Positions 34,033 to 42,918 of a stretch of 64,000 nt of DNA are shown in pieces. The translations under genes were made by a program, and so were the position numbers. The stretch's first letter is position 1. The number at the start of each line of letters is the position of its first letter. Location: positions 124,001 to 188,000 of the forward strand of contig JADYUK010000003.1 in NCBI GenBank assembly GCA_021531755.1, written 5' to 3'. Below the pieces are notes generated by a model. The model had not been told where the DNA came from and did no database searches. It saw only the letters and a list, made by a program, of their open reading frames with translations. This DNA comes from Hoylesella loescheii (lineage in GTDB: Bacteria; Bacteroidota; Bacteroidia; Bacteroidales; Bacteroidaceae).

Positions 34033-35319
34033 ATGGACCAGACGCGTCTACAGGAAATAAAACGCAAATACAGTGTCGTGGGCAACTGCGACCAGCTGAA
34101 CCGTGCCCTTGACATATGTCTTCAGGTAGCCTCTACCGACCTCTCTGTCCTCATCATCGGAGAGAGCGGCGTCGGAAAAGAGATACTGCCCCGCATCATA
34201 CACGACAACTCACCACGCCGGCGTGAGAAATATCTCGCCATCAACTGTGGCTCCATACCCGAGGGGACAATAGACTCTGAGCTCTTCGGACACGAGCGAG
34301 GGTCGTTCACAGGTGCCATCGGAGAGAGCGAGGGATACTTCGGCGTTGCCAACGGAGGAACACTCTTCCTCGACGAGGTGGGCGAGCTGCCACTGTCGAC
34401 ACAGGCCAGACTGCTACGTGTGCTTGAGACAGGAGAGTATATACGTGTCGGAGGACAGGAGGTGAGGAAGACAAATGTCCGCATCGTCGCCGCCACTAAC
34501 GTGAACATGCGCAAAGCCATCAGCGAGGGGAAATTCAGGGAGGACCTCTACTACCGCCTCAATACCATCCCCGTACAGATGCCACCACTGAGAGAAAGAG
34601 GGACTGACATACTCCTGCTCTTCAGACTCTTCGCCCTGCAGATGATGGAACGCTACCACCTGCCGCGCATAGAGCTGGCCGACGACGCCAAGCGCCTGCT
34701 CATGAAGTACAAGTGGCCGGGGAATGTCAGGCAGCTCAAGAATATCACAGAGCAGATATGCGTGCTGGCAAAATCGCCTGTAATAACAGCCGACGACCTG
34801 CTGCACTTCATACCCGACGACCGCGAGACAATGGCCATGACAGCAAAGAACATATCGTCAGGGAGCGGACACACATACGAGAGCGAGAGGCAGATGCTCT
34901 TCAACTTCCTCTTCGAGCTGCAATCAAATATAGCCTCCATGTCGAACGATATAGCAGAGCTTAGACAGCAGCTGGCAGCACTCGGCGGACAGCCTGCCGG
35001 CAACCACGTGCGCGCATTGCTCCCTCCTGCCCACAACCTGCCATCGCCAGGGCGCTATGCAGACACACAGGGCCGTGCCGGAGACAACAGCATAGTCATT
35101 GATGCTGAGGCAGAGGAGATGCCGTCGACTGACGAACGCACACAAGCACAGCCTCACGAGAGGGATACAGAGAACCTCAATATCCATCAGGCCGAGCTGG
35201 AGCAGATACGCAAAGCCCTGATACGGAACAACGGGAACCGCAAGAAGGCTGCCGAGGAACTGGGCATCTCTGACCGTACTCTATACCGCAGGCTGAAGGA
35301 GATGGGTAAGACTGACTGA
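34033..35319 (+). CDS. Sigma-54-dependent transcriptional activator, no receiver domain
   Basis: The 428-residue protein has an AAA+ domain with Walker A GESGVGKE, the loop ELFGHERGSFTGA (sigma-54 contact, GSFTGA), LFLDEVGELPL and RIVAATN, and a C-terminal Fis-type helix-turn-helix (GNRKKAAEELGISDRTLYRR). Between them is a variable linker rich in Gln, Ala and charged residues (about 270-370). There is no N-terminal sensor or receiver, so activity may be set by expression or partners. It is directly upstream of lptE, an arrangement common in Bacteroidota. Confidence 0.93.
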   Translation: MDQTRLQEIKRKYSVVGNCDQLNRALDICLQVASTDLSVLIIGESGVGKEILPRIIHDNSPRRREKYLAINCGSIPEGTIDSELFGHERGSFTGAIGESEGYFGVANGGTLFLDEVGELPLSTQARLLRVLETGEYIRVGGQEVRKTNVRIVAATNVNMRKAISEGKFREDLYYRLNTIPVQMPPLRERGTDILLLFRLFALQMMERYHLPRIELADDAKRLLMKYKWPGNVRQLKNITEQICVLAKSPVITADDLLHFIPDDRETMAMTAKNISSGSGHTYESERQMLFNFLFELQSNIASMSNDIAELRQQLAALGGQPAGNHVRALLPPAHNLPSPGRYADTQGRAGDNSIVIDAEAEEMPSTDERTQAQPHERDTENLNIHQAELEQIRKALIRNNGNRKKAAEELGISDRTLYRRLKEMGKTD

Positions 35320-35508
35320 CCATGTCAAGGATAAAAGCCCCCGACACCAGCCCCCCGTAAACTCCCTCTTGTCCTATCCCTTTTTGCTGGACAATACCTC
35401 CCGGCAGGCTCACCCCTCCACTGAGGATATCTGCCATTTATCCCAAAAAGGCAAAAGGAAAATATAATATAAACCATACAACCCCTCCCCGACAACAAAC
35501 CATAATAT

Positions 35509-36018
35509 ATGAGGAAAACAGTCAACATACTGCTGTCCATGTTCATGCTGACAATCGTCAGCTGCACCGTCAGCTATAAGTTCAACCAGTCGAGCATAGA
35601 CTACAATATCGTGAAGACGATACAGATAGCCGAGTTCCCCATCCGCTCGTCGTATGTCTGGGGACCGATGGGGCCAATGTTCAACAACGGACTGAAGGAC
35701 AAGTTCTCTGACCATACAAAGCTGATACAGGTAAGACGAAATGGCGACCTCAAGCTTGAGGGCGAGATAACCAACTACACACAGCGCAACAAGTCCGTGT
35801 CTGCCGAGGGATACTCTGCACAGACAGAGCTCGCGATAACAGTCAATGTACGCTTCACCAACAACAAGAACCACAAGGAGGACTTCGAGAAGCAGTTCAC
35901 AGCGACATCGACATACGAGACGACACAGTCACTCGCCAGCGTGCAGGAGCAGCTCGTCACAGAGATGGTGAAGGATATTGTAGACCAGATATTCAACGCC
36001 GCCGTCGCCAACTGGTAA
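35509..36018 (+). CDS. lptE: LptE-like LPS-assembly lipoprotein
   Basis: The 169-residue lipoprotein has a short signal with lipobox IVSC (Cys19 after MRKTVNILLSMFMLTIVS). It continues SYKFNQSSIDYNIVKTIQIAEFPIR and LEGEITNYTQ, which fits the LptE fold that plugs LptD in the outer membrane. The identification rests on position after the sigma-54 activator and on the overall pattern, as LptE sequences are weakly conserved. Confidence 0.85.
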   Translation: MRKTVNILLSMFMLTIVSCTVSYKFNQSSIDYNIVKTIQIAEFPIRSSYVWGPMGPMFNNGLKDKFSDHTKLIQVRRNGDLKLEGEITNYTQRNKSVSAEGYSAQTELAITVNVRFTNNKNHKEDFEKQFTATSTYETTQSLASVQEQLVTEMVKDIVDQIFNAAVANW

Positions 36019-36070
36019 TCTCAACATTGATTGTGACCCCTGCCAGCTGGTCATATCCATATAAACAGCA

Positions 36071-36110
36071 GCCCTCCGCCAGAGAATATTGTAAAACTCT
36101 GGCGGAGGGC
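36071..36110. terminator. 14-bp perfect hairpin between convergent genes
   Basis: GCCCTCCGCCAGAG (36071-36084) pairs with CTCTGGCGGAGGGC (36097-36110) around a 12-base AT-rich loop. It separates lptE from the convergent outer-membrane protein gene. Confidence 0.75.
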
Positions 36111-36228
36111 TTGATGTATCTCCTTGCCCATTGCAACCCCATGAGACCGTTATCCACCACCAACACCCTTGATAGACATGAGCCTGAGGAGCCATAGGCA
36201 TAGTTATGAGGTGGCAGGGAGATGAGTG

Positions 36229-36993
36229 TCAGAAAATCGTATACTGTATGCCCACAGCGAGGCAAATGATATCTCTGAGAGGTATCGACTTGTTGCGTAT
36301 CTTCTGGAAGATATACATATCCGACGACGATACCTCATAGTAGAATGCGATGTCCTTGAACCAGTGGGAGCGGTTTTGGAGGTTGCTGAACCGTATCTTC
36401 TGCCCCAGCCCGATATGGAACCGTATCTTGCTCGAGAAGCTGTAGTATCCCGACGGGTATCTGTCCGGATTCTTCACCCAGAACTCTCCGTTAAGAAGCG
36501 TGCTGACCGTTAGCGACACAAACAGGGGCGTGAGCCGCGCATCACGCCATAATGGTATGCTCCATGGAGCGTATGTCTCCTTCAGCGACAGCGTGAAGTA
36601 TTCGTCCGGAGTGTTGTGGCGCGGTGTGTAGCCGAGCATGAGGTATGTCTCCCACTGGTCTCTGCGGCCATAATCCCATCCCGTTCCGATGGATAGCATG
36701 CCTATGCCGCCCGCATACTGGAATATGGAGAGGTTGGGGACAATAGCGTTCCATCCCCTCTGTATCCTCCCGACGCGCCTGAGATACTGTGGCGTGGCTG
36801 TGGTGTCATGCCGTGCTTTCAGGGCTGCCGGCCTTATCCCGCTTGCCCTATCCGTGGTGTCAGCCTTTATCCCCAGCATGACAGTGTCCGTGGCTATGGA
36901 GTCTCCGCTGCCATTACCGTATGCCAGGCATGATGTCATGAGGCACAGCAGAATCATTGTCGTGGTCTTAGAAAGATATTGTCTCACATTCAT
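36229..36993 (-). CDS. Outer-membrane beta-barrel protein of unknown function
   Basis: The 254-residue protein has a signal peptide (MNVRQYLSKTTTMILLCLMTSCLAYG) and amphipathic beta strands rich in aromatic residues, such as GIGMLSIGTGWDYGRRDQWE, TYLMLGYTPRH and YYSFSSKIRFHIGLGQKIRF, ending in Phe. This is a barrel pattern typical of small outer-membrane proteins. No family function is known to me. It overlaps the phosphoesterase gene by 26 bases, so the two are translationally coupled. Confidence 0.82.
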   Translation of the reverse strand: MNVRQYLSKTTTMILLCLMTSCLAYGNGSGDSIATDTVMLGIKADTTDRASGIRPAALKARHDTTATPQYLRRVGRIQRGWNAIVPNLSIFQYAGGIGMLSIGTGWDYGRRDQWETYLMLGYTPRHNTPDEYFTLSLKETYAPWSIPLWRDARLTPLFVSLTVSTLLNGEFWVKNPDRYPSGYYSFSSKIRFHIGLGQKIRFSNLQNRSHWFKDIAFYYEVSSSDMYIFQKIRNKSIPLRDIICLAVGIQYTIF

Positions 36994-37855
36994 ATCCCTT
37001 GCGTGTTATGGTGTATATCTGTATTGAGCGCTTGGCGACATTCGCAAGTCCGTAGTATAGCACTCCGTCGCCGAAGATGTCCTTCGTGTCGTTGCGGTGG
37101 GTGTGGCCGTTGATGCAGAATCCCATGCGGCGTGTGCCTACCATGACAGGGTCGACATTGTCCGAGGGAGAGAATACGGGGTCGGACGAGCGCAGACCGG
37201 GGTAGCGGGTGATGTAATGCTCGAAGACATTGTCAACATTGTCATTGAACTGCTCGTCGTGGGGCGGAGCGTGCATGCCCACAACGGTGAAGCGTATGCT
37301 GTCCGCCATATTGTACAGCGTGTCAGCGTCGGCCTCTATGTATTTGAAGTCTGGCACAGGGTGTGAGTAGTCATACTCGAGAGCCACGGTGTTCAGACCA
37401 ACAAAATGCATGAACGAGGCGTTGAACGAGAAGTTCTCCTCGCCGTATATCCTCGTGTATGTATGCTCGCCATTGCCCAGACAGTCATGGTTGCCCAGCA
37501 GGCAGAGGTATGGCAGAGGCTGCAAGTCGAGAATGTCACGTGTCCATAAGAACTCCTTCGTCATGCCGAAGTCGCTCTGGTCGCCACCATGTATGATGAA
37601 CATGACATCCTTGCGCTTGGATATGACGTCCATGGCGTCGCGCATCTCGTCGTACGATCCTTGGGTGTCTGTGATGAAGGCGAAGCATATGGTGTCCTTA
37701 CCCGCACAGCTCTGCTCTATGTCGTGTATCGATGTGGCGTGAATGCCTGTGCGGCCGTAGAAGTCGGCAGCATAAGGCAGATACTCGAAATTGTCACAGG
37801 AGATGACTGCCGACATAGTGGCGATAAGGAGAAGTGTTTCTGTGTGTCGTCTCAT
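36968..37855 (-). CDS. Lipoprotein metallophosphoesterase (calcineurin-like)
   Basis: The 295-residue protein from the ATG at 37855 is a lipoprotein (lipobox AVISC, Cys20). It has the metal blocks FAFITDTQGS, HGGDQSDFG, LGNHDCLGN, VVGMHAPPH and GHTHRND; the first block has Gln where His is usual. It would hydrolyse a phosphate ester at the envelope. A longer frame upstream is Lys/Arg-rich because of a C/T tract and is excluded. It overlaps the following barrel gene. Confidence 0.86.
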   Translation of the reverse strand: MRRHTETLLLIATMSAVISCDNFEYLPYAADFYGRTGIHATSIHDIEQSCAGKDTICFAFITDTQGSYDEMRDAMDVISKRKDVMFIIHGGDQSDFGMTKEFLWTRDILDLQPLPYLCLLGNHDCLGNGEHTYTRIYGEENFSFNASFMHFVGLNTVALEYDYSHPVPDFKYIEADADTLYNMADSIRFTVVGMHAPPHDEQFNDNVDNVFEHYITRYPGLRSSDPVFSPSDNVDPVMVGTRRMGFCINGHTHRNDTKDIFGDGVLYYGLANVAKRSIQIYTITRKGYECETISF

Positions 37856-38368
37856 GTCTTCGTTTTTTTTCTTTTTCTTTTTTCTTCTTCTTTCTTTCTT
37901 GCTCGCTTTCTTTCTTGCTCGGAGCTTTGCTGGCAGGGGCGGAGATGTTGCCATGACTCTACTCTGATGTCGTTCTCCCTGTCCCCTCTGGGGAGAGATA
38001 CGCTCTCATGTCATAGCTTGCCAGCGTAGGCAAAGATACAATATTTCCCGGAAAAGGAAGAATGATTTATCCCGAAATGTTACATTTTGGCTACATTTAT
38101 ACCACTAATACAGCTCATCGGGAGAACATGTGGGACTGCTTTTCCATGACAGGAACATCACATTGACGTGTTTATGACAAAGGCGAAGGGTTGATAGCGT
38201 AAATGAACAGACATGAAGGCAGATAGTTCATGCAAATCAAGAAAAATGGATAAAATAACGGGCTGTATCAAAAAAAGTGCGAATAAATTTGGATAAATCA
38301 AGAAAAAGCAGTACCTTTGCACCCGCAATTCAGAAATAAACATTCTGGAAGGCTTCAAATAGACCTAT
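37856..38368. other. Intergenic region with pyrimidine tract and tRNA promoter
   Basis: The first 65 bases are nearly all C/T (37860-37922). No gene is recognised. The last part carries the tRNA promoter at 38288-38319. Confidence 0.6.
38288..38319 (+). promoter_or_regulatory. Promoter of tRNA-Leu and tRNA-Gly
   Basis: TTTG (38288-38291), a 20-base spacer and TACCTTTG (38312-38319) lie about 50 bases before tRNA-Leu. Confidence 0.75.
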
Positions 38369-38452
38369 GGAGAGGTGGCGGAATTGGTAGACGCGCTACT
38401 TTGAGGGGGTAGTGTCAATTGTGACGTGGGAGTTCGAGTCTCCTCCTCTTCA
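38369..38452 (+). tRNA. tRNA-Leu (GAG)
   Basis: The 84-base cloverleaf has a long variable arm, acceptor GGAGAGG / CCTCTTC with discriminator A, D arm GCGGAATTGGTAGACGC, anticodon loop TTGAGGG (anticodon GAG) and T loop TTCGAGT. CCA is not encoded. Confidence 0.93.
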
Positions 38453-38474
38453 CTAAAGTCATAGAAGCTGAAAT

Positions 38475-38547
38475 GCGGAAATAGCTCAGTTGGTAGAGCA
38501 CAACCTTGCCAAGGTTGGGGTCGCGAGTTCGAGTCTCGTTTTCCGCT
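38475..38547 (+). tRNA. tRNA-Gly (GCC)
   Basis: The 73-base cloverleaf has acceptor GCGGAAA / TTTCCGC, D arm GCTCAGTTGGTAGAGC, anticodon loop TTGCCAA (anticodon GCC) and T loop TTCGAGT. It is 22 bases after tRNA-Leu and shares its promoter. Confidence 0.95.
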
Positions 38548-38563
38548 CTTTATTATCATGTTG

Positions 38564-38594
38564 GCTCTTCTCTTTACGGAGAAGGGCTTTTTTT
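38564..38594 (+). terminator. Terminator of the tRNA pair
   Basis: GCTCTTCTC and GAGAAGGGC form a hairpin followed by seven T. Confidence 0.88.
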
Positions 38595-38752
38595 GTATAT
38601 GTACCATGCTGATGTCTGCCGTAGCCCATAATAATATGGTGGCAGAGCCCAGGGCGTTTTTTTTTTATGAAGGTTCTATTCGTGGAGCATAGGTCAATAG
38701 TCCGGTAAATATCAACAATGTTTCCCTGCGCTGTTATTGCTGTGAGCATAAG

Positions 38753-40423
38753 TCACCTGATAACCCAGCATATTTTGGCAATATCCGCTTCAAAGGAATC
38801 CTTGTTGATGGCCCGGCTCTTCACTGCCGAGCGATAGTTGTAGATAGTCTGTGGGGAATAGAAGAGCAAGTCGGCAATCTCCGAGCTCTCCTTTATTCCC
38901 AAGCGTATGAGCGCATAGATTCTAAGCTCTGTCGTAAGAGCGTCATTCTTGGTGGTTATCTGCTGGCCGGGCAACAGCAAGGCATTCAATTCCTGTACGA
39001 AAGTAGGGTAGAGGTCAAGAAATGCCTTGTCAAACTTGTTCAGGAAAACAGCCGCATCCTCTTCTGATATACGGGAGGAGGAAATCGTGCTGAGCAGCTC
39101 ATTGACCTGATTGGCCTTAATCTTTCTCTTCACCAATGTCTGGTATTTCTTCAACTTGTCGATGTATTTTGCACAAAGGTCAATATAGATCTTAGCCAAT
39201 CCCTCGCGCTTGCAATTGGTGTCCATAAGTTGCTCATTCAGTTGGTGTAGTTGATGTTGCTGTTCTTCGAGCAGGGCGTTTTTTTCCCTTACCACCTCGC
39301 ATTGCCTATTCAGCTCCTTGTTTTTTTCTTGCAGTTCCAGCCGGTGCCTGTGCAGTTTGGAGTTTTGTCCCTTGATGACAAAAAGAGCAATAAAGAGAGC
39401 AACCGATACTGCTCCAAGCGCTACAAGACCGTAGAGAATATGCGATTTCTGCTCTGTAATCATATCTGTATAGGCTGTAAGTATGGTAGGGAACTTGCGC
39501 GAGATGTCAATGATGCGCAGCCTGTTGTTGAAGAATTGCGCATCTTCCATCGAGCAGTAGATGTAGCGTGTGGCACGCTCCACCTGGTTTTGGTCATGCT
39601 CAAACAGATACATAGCCAACTCCTGTAGCGACAGGTTTTCCTTCAATGGCGTGACAATGTCTGAGAAAGCAGACTTTGTCAGCCACGAGACATACATCTC
39701 CATGTCGCCTTTGTCCATATAGCATCGGGCCAGCGAGAAGGCAGCAGAGGCATATAGCTTGGAATTGACTGGAGCCAGGTCCACCACTTTCTGATAGTAA
39801 GTGGCAGCCTGCTTCTTGTCGTTGTCAACATAGTTTATCTTCTCTCCCATAAGATAAAACCAGTTGACCGAGTTCTCTTTCTCATATCGGATAGCCCTAA
39901 CCAAGCTGCTGTCCATGTTCTGCTTGTATTCCCGCTTAGCCACAAGGTCATCGCTGTACTCGCGCATGTTGAGATAAAGCCAGAATTTTGTGATGTGATA
40001 TTCATACATCAGTGTGGAGTCCAGTTCATGCAGCCTTATACCGTTGATAATGTTTTCCGCCTCACTGTAAAAACCGCCACGAGCGTCCAGCAGGGCATGA
40101 TTAATCTGGAATTTGTTCAGGTAGTGCCTGTCGCCCATGCGCTTTGCCAACTCAAAACCTTTCTGCACATATACTAACGTGGAGTCATACCTGTAAGTCA
40201 CGTAGCCTTGGTATAACTGGTCGTACAGTTTTATCTTGGCTTCATCGGTTGAGGCAGCTTGAAGTTGCTTGCGCAGGTTCTCCAATTTCTGCTCTTTAGT
40301 GGCAGAGATATTCTGGCGTTCTGCTATAACACTGTCAAGGCGGAGCAGAAGAGGGTTTTCTGCTGCAGAGCCATTGATACACATGGCAGACATTATGACT
40401 GATAATAACATTCTTGCACCCAT
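38753..40423 (-). CDS. DUF6377-type membrane transcription regulator of the alpha-galactoside locus
   Basis: The 556-residue protein from the ATG at 40423 has a signal (MGARMLLSVIMSAMCINGSA), TPR-like helices (about 90-330), a membrane helix (LYGLVALGAVSVALFIALFV), a coiled coil rich in Gln/Glu and a C-terminal LuxR-like helix-turn-helix (LIRLGIKESSEIADLLFYSP followed by QTIYNYRSAVK). The layout is that of DUF6377 proteins, which sense in the periplasm and bind DNA in the cytosol. It is divergent from GH36-SusC-SusD and probably controls them. An in-frame ATG at 40480 would put extra residues before the signal and was not chosen. Confidence 0.85.
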   Translation of the reverse strand: MGARMLLSVIMSAMCINGSAAENPLLLRLDSVIAERQNISATKEQKLENLRKQLQAASTDEAKIKLYDQLYQGYVTYRYDSTLVYVQKGFELAKRMGDRHYLNKFQINHALLDARGGFYSEAENIINGIRLHELDSTLMYEYHITKFWLYLNMREYSDDLVAKREYKQNMDSSLVRAIRYEKENSVNWFYLMGEKINYVDNDKKQAATYYQKVVDLAPVNSKLYASAAFSLARCYMDKGDMEMYVSWLTKSAFSDIVTPLKENLSLQELAMYLFEHDQNQVERATRYIYCSMEDAQFFNNRLRIIDISRKFPTILTAYTDMITEQKSHILYGLVALGAVSVALFIALFVIKGQNSKLHRHRLELQEKNKELNRQCEVVREKNALLEEQQHQLHQLNEQLMDTNCKREGLAKIYIDLCAKYIDKLKKYQTLVKRKIKANQVNELLSTISSSRISEEDAAVFLNKFDKAFLDLYPTFVQELNALLLPGQQITTKNDALTTELRIYALIRLGIKESSEIADLLFYSPQTIYNYRSAVKSRAINKDSFEADIAKICWVIR

Positions 40424-40605
40424 ATATAGTATGTTTTCAGGTTTCTGGATGCGAAGATACAAAATTATCTGCAAAAACAAGAATCTACTTACGATAAAAT
40501 TGCTGTCATATGCAAAATACTGTGTTTTAGAGAGTTATTAAGTTGTTGCTTTTCTCGTTATCTACCTGCTGCATACTTATGAGAACAATTTGCAAAATAA
40601 TCCCT

Positions 40606-40613
40606 TAACTTTG
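40606..40613 (+). promoter_or_regulatory. -7 box TAACTTTG of the GH36-SusCD operon
   Basis: TAACTTTG lies about 110 bases before the GH36 ATG. The TTTG at 40589-40592 is only 13 bases away, so the -33 element is poor, as expected for an activator-dependent promoter. Confidence 0.6.
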
Positions 40614-40721
40614 CAGCCGTGAAAAACTAATGTTTTCGATAAGCCTGAAGACCAAAGAGAGCTTGCACGCTTTGGCTTGGCGATAAAACGTCAGTATTTA
40701 TACTAACTTGTACTATTCTAT

Positions 40722-42899
40722 ATGAAAAAAGAAACCTTATTAACAGCAATGTTGTTGGTTACGGCTCTCGGTTTTGCCAAAACCAACATCAGCATCACAA
40801 CCGACAAGACCCAGTTGGTGATGCAGGTAAAGGACAATGGGCGCCTATACCAAACCTATTTAGGGGCACGCCTGTCGCCAAGTGTCAACCTGGATGAACT
40901 CGTTATGCCTCGTGGGACAACCTCATCCACATCTGCCATAGGCAACGAGGTCTATCCCGTGATGGGAACGGAAGACTACTTTGAGCCAGCAATGGAAATC
41001 CGTCATGCCGACGGAAATCCTACCTCAGTGCTCAAGTATGTATCCCATGAGCAGAAAAGTGTTGATGGAGGTGTGCAGACCACCATTCGCCTCAAGGACG
41101 AGCTCTATCCTGTCAGTGTCACCTTATATTATATGGCATACGAAAAGGAAAACATTATCAAGCAGTGGAGTGAGATACAGCATCAGGAAAAGGGCAAGGT
41201 GTATTTGGGGCGCTATGCTTCATCCATGCTATATTTAGAATCAGACGCCTACTATCTCACTGAGTTCAGTGGCAACTGGGCAAAAGAGATGCACATGAGC
41301 GAGACTCCGCTGACGTTTGGCAAGAAAGTGATAGACTCGCGTCTTGGCACCCGCTCCACGATGCTCACACAGCCGTTCTTTGAACTTAGCACCCACTCCA
41401 AGAAAAGTGAAAACACAGGAGAGGTGTTGATGGGAACAATTGCCTGGACAGGTAATTTCCGCTTCACCTTTGAGGTGGACAACAACAACGAACTGCGCAT
41501 CATCAGCGGCATCAATCCCGACGCGTCAACCTATCTGCTGAAGAAAGGCGAAGTGTTCCGCACACCTGAGTTTATCTTCACCCTCAGTCAGAACGGTGCT
41601 GGCGAGGGAAGCCGCGATTTCCAGCGTTGGGCTCTCAACCACCAGCTGTTCAAGGCAGACGAAGACCGCCTGACGTTGCTTAATAATTGGGAGAACACAT
41701 ATTTTGACTTCGACGAGGAAAAGCTGACCAATCTCTTCTGTGAGGCAAAGGACCTTGGTGTGAACCTCTTCCTGCTTGACGACGGATGGTTTGGAAACAA
41801 ATATCCCCGTAAGGACGACTTCGCGGGACTGGGCGACTGGCAACCAACCAAAGAAAAGCTGCCTAACGGTGTGCCCTATCTCGTGAAGAAAGCCAACGAT
41901 ACGGGGGTGGAATTTGGAATATGGATTGAGCCAGAGATGGTGAATCCCAAGAGCGAATTGGCAGAGAAACATCCCGACTGGATACTAAAGCTGCCCAACC
42001 GCGAGACCTATTATTTCCGCAATCAGCTGGTGCTCGACCTTACCAATCCCAAGGTGCAGGATTTCGTATTCGGCATCGTCGACAATCTTATGACCGAAAA
42101 CCCTCGCCTGAAGTTCTTCAAGTGGGACTGCAACTCGCCCATCACCAATATCTACTCAAATACAAAAGGCGAGAACCAGGGCAATCTCTATGTTGATTAT
42201 GTCCGCGGCCTGTATAATGTCCTCAACCGCATACAGGCCAAGTATCCTGACCTCATGATGATGCTCTGCTCGGGAGGTGGCGGACGTTGCGATTTAGAGG
42301 CTTTGAAGTACTTTACCGAGTTTTGGTGCTCTGACAATACCGACCCCGTAGAACGTTTGTACATACAGTGGGGCTACTCCCAGTTTATGCCCTCAAAAGC
42401 CATGTGCTCGCACGTCACCAACTGGAACAAGCGTGCCAGTGTCAAGTTCCGTGTTGACGTGTGCTTCACCTGCAAGCTCGGTTTCGACATCGACCTCAAG
42501 TCAATGTGTCCCGAAGACCTGCAGTATTGCAAGGAGGCAGTAAAAGAGTATGACCGCCTGAAGCCTGTCATCTATTCGCCCAATCTCTATCGTTTGGTAT
42601 CGCCTTATGAAACGAGGCATTGTGTGATTGAGCGTGTCAGCGACGACAAGAGTCATGCCTTGGTTGCCGCTTACGACATACATCCCGACTTCAACGAGCA
42701 GTTGCTGCCCACCCGCTTGGAAGGTCTCGATGCCGATGCCAATTACCGCGTCAGGGAGATATGCCTGATGCCAGGACAGCGGTCAACACTGTCATTCAAC
42801 GGCAAGGTGTTCAGTGGCGACTATCTGATGAAGATTGGTCTCGGCCTTACTACAGGCGATGACATGAGCAGCCGTCTTATTGAGATTATCAAGGAATAA
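40722..42899 (+). CDS. GH36 alpha-galactosidase
   Basis: The 725-residue protein has a signal peptide (MKKETLLTAMLLVTALGFA) and GH36 features: nucleophile Asp469 in FKWDCNSPI, CSGGGGRCDLEALKYF, and acid/base Asp538 in CSDNTDP. It cleaves terminal alpha-galactose from melibiose, raffinose or galactomannan oligosaccharides, probably in the periplasm. It is the first gene of a three-gene run with SusC and SusD. Confidence 0.94.
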   Translation: MKKETLLTAMLLVTALGFAKTNISITTDKTQLVMQVKDNGRLYQTYLGARLSPSVNLDELVMPRGTTSSTSAIGNEVYPVMGTEDYFEPAMEIRHADGNPTSVLKYVSHEQKSVDGGVQTTIRLKDELYPVSVTLYYMAYEKENIIKQWSEIQHQEKGKVYLGRYASSMLYLESDAYYLTEFSGNWAKEMHMSETPLTFGKKVIDSRLGTRSTMLTQPFFELSTHSKKSENTGEVLMGTIAWTGNFRFTFEVDNNNELRIISGINPDASTYLLKKGEVFRTPEFIFTLSQNGAGEGSRDFQRWALNHQLFKADEDRLTLLNNWENTYFDFDEEKLTNLFCEAKDLGVNLFLLDDGWFGNKYPRKDDFAGLGDWQPTKEKLPNGVPYLVKKANDTGVEFGIWIEPEMVNPKSELAEKHPDWILKLPNRETYYFRNQLVLDLTNPKVQDFVFGIVDNLMTENPRLKFFKWDCNSPITNIYSNTKGENQGNLYVDYVRGLYNVLNRIQAKYPDLMMMLCSGGGGRCDLEALKYFTEFWCSDNTDPVERLYIQWGYSQFMPSKAMCSHVTNWNKRASVKFRVDVCFTCKLGFDIDLKSMCPEDLQYCKEAVKEYDRLKPVIYSPNLYRLVSPYETRHCVIERVSDDKSHALVAAYDIHPDFNEQLLPTRLEGLDADANYRVREICLMPGQRSTLSFNGKVFSGDYLMKIGLGLTTGDDMSSRLIEIIKE

Positions 42900-42918
42900 C
42901 TAAGATATACTATTAATT

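Noticed and set aside
37856..37954. N-terminal extension of the phosphoesterase, rich in Lys and Arg
   Set aside because: It is translation of a C/T tract; the lipoprotein signal begins at 37855.
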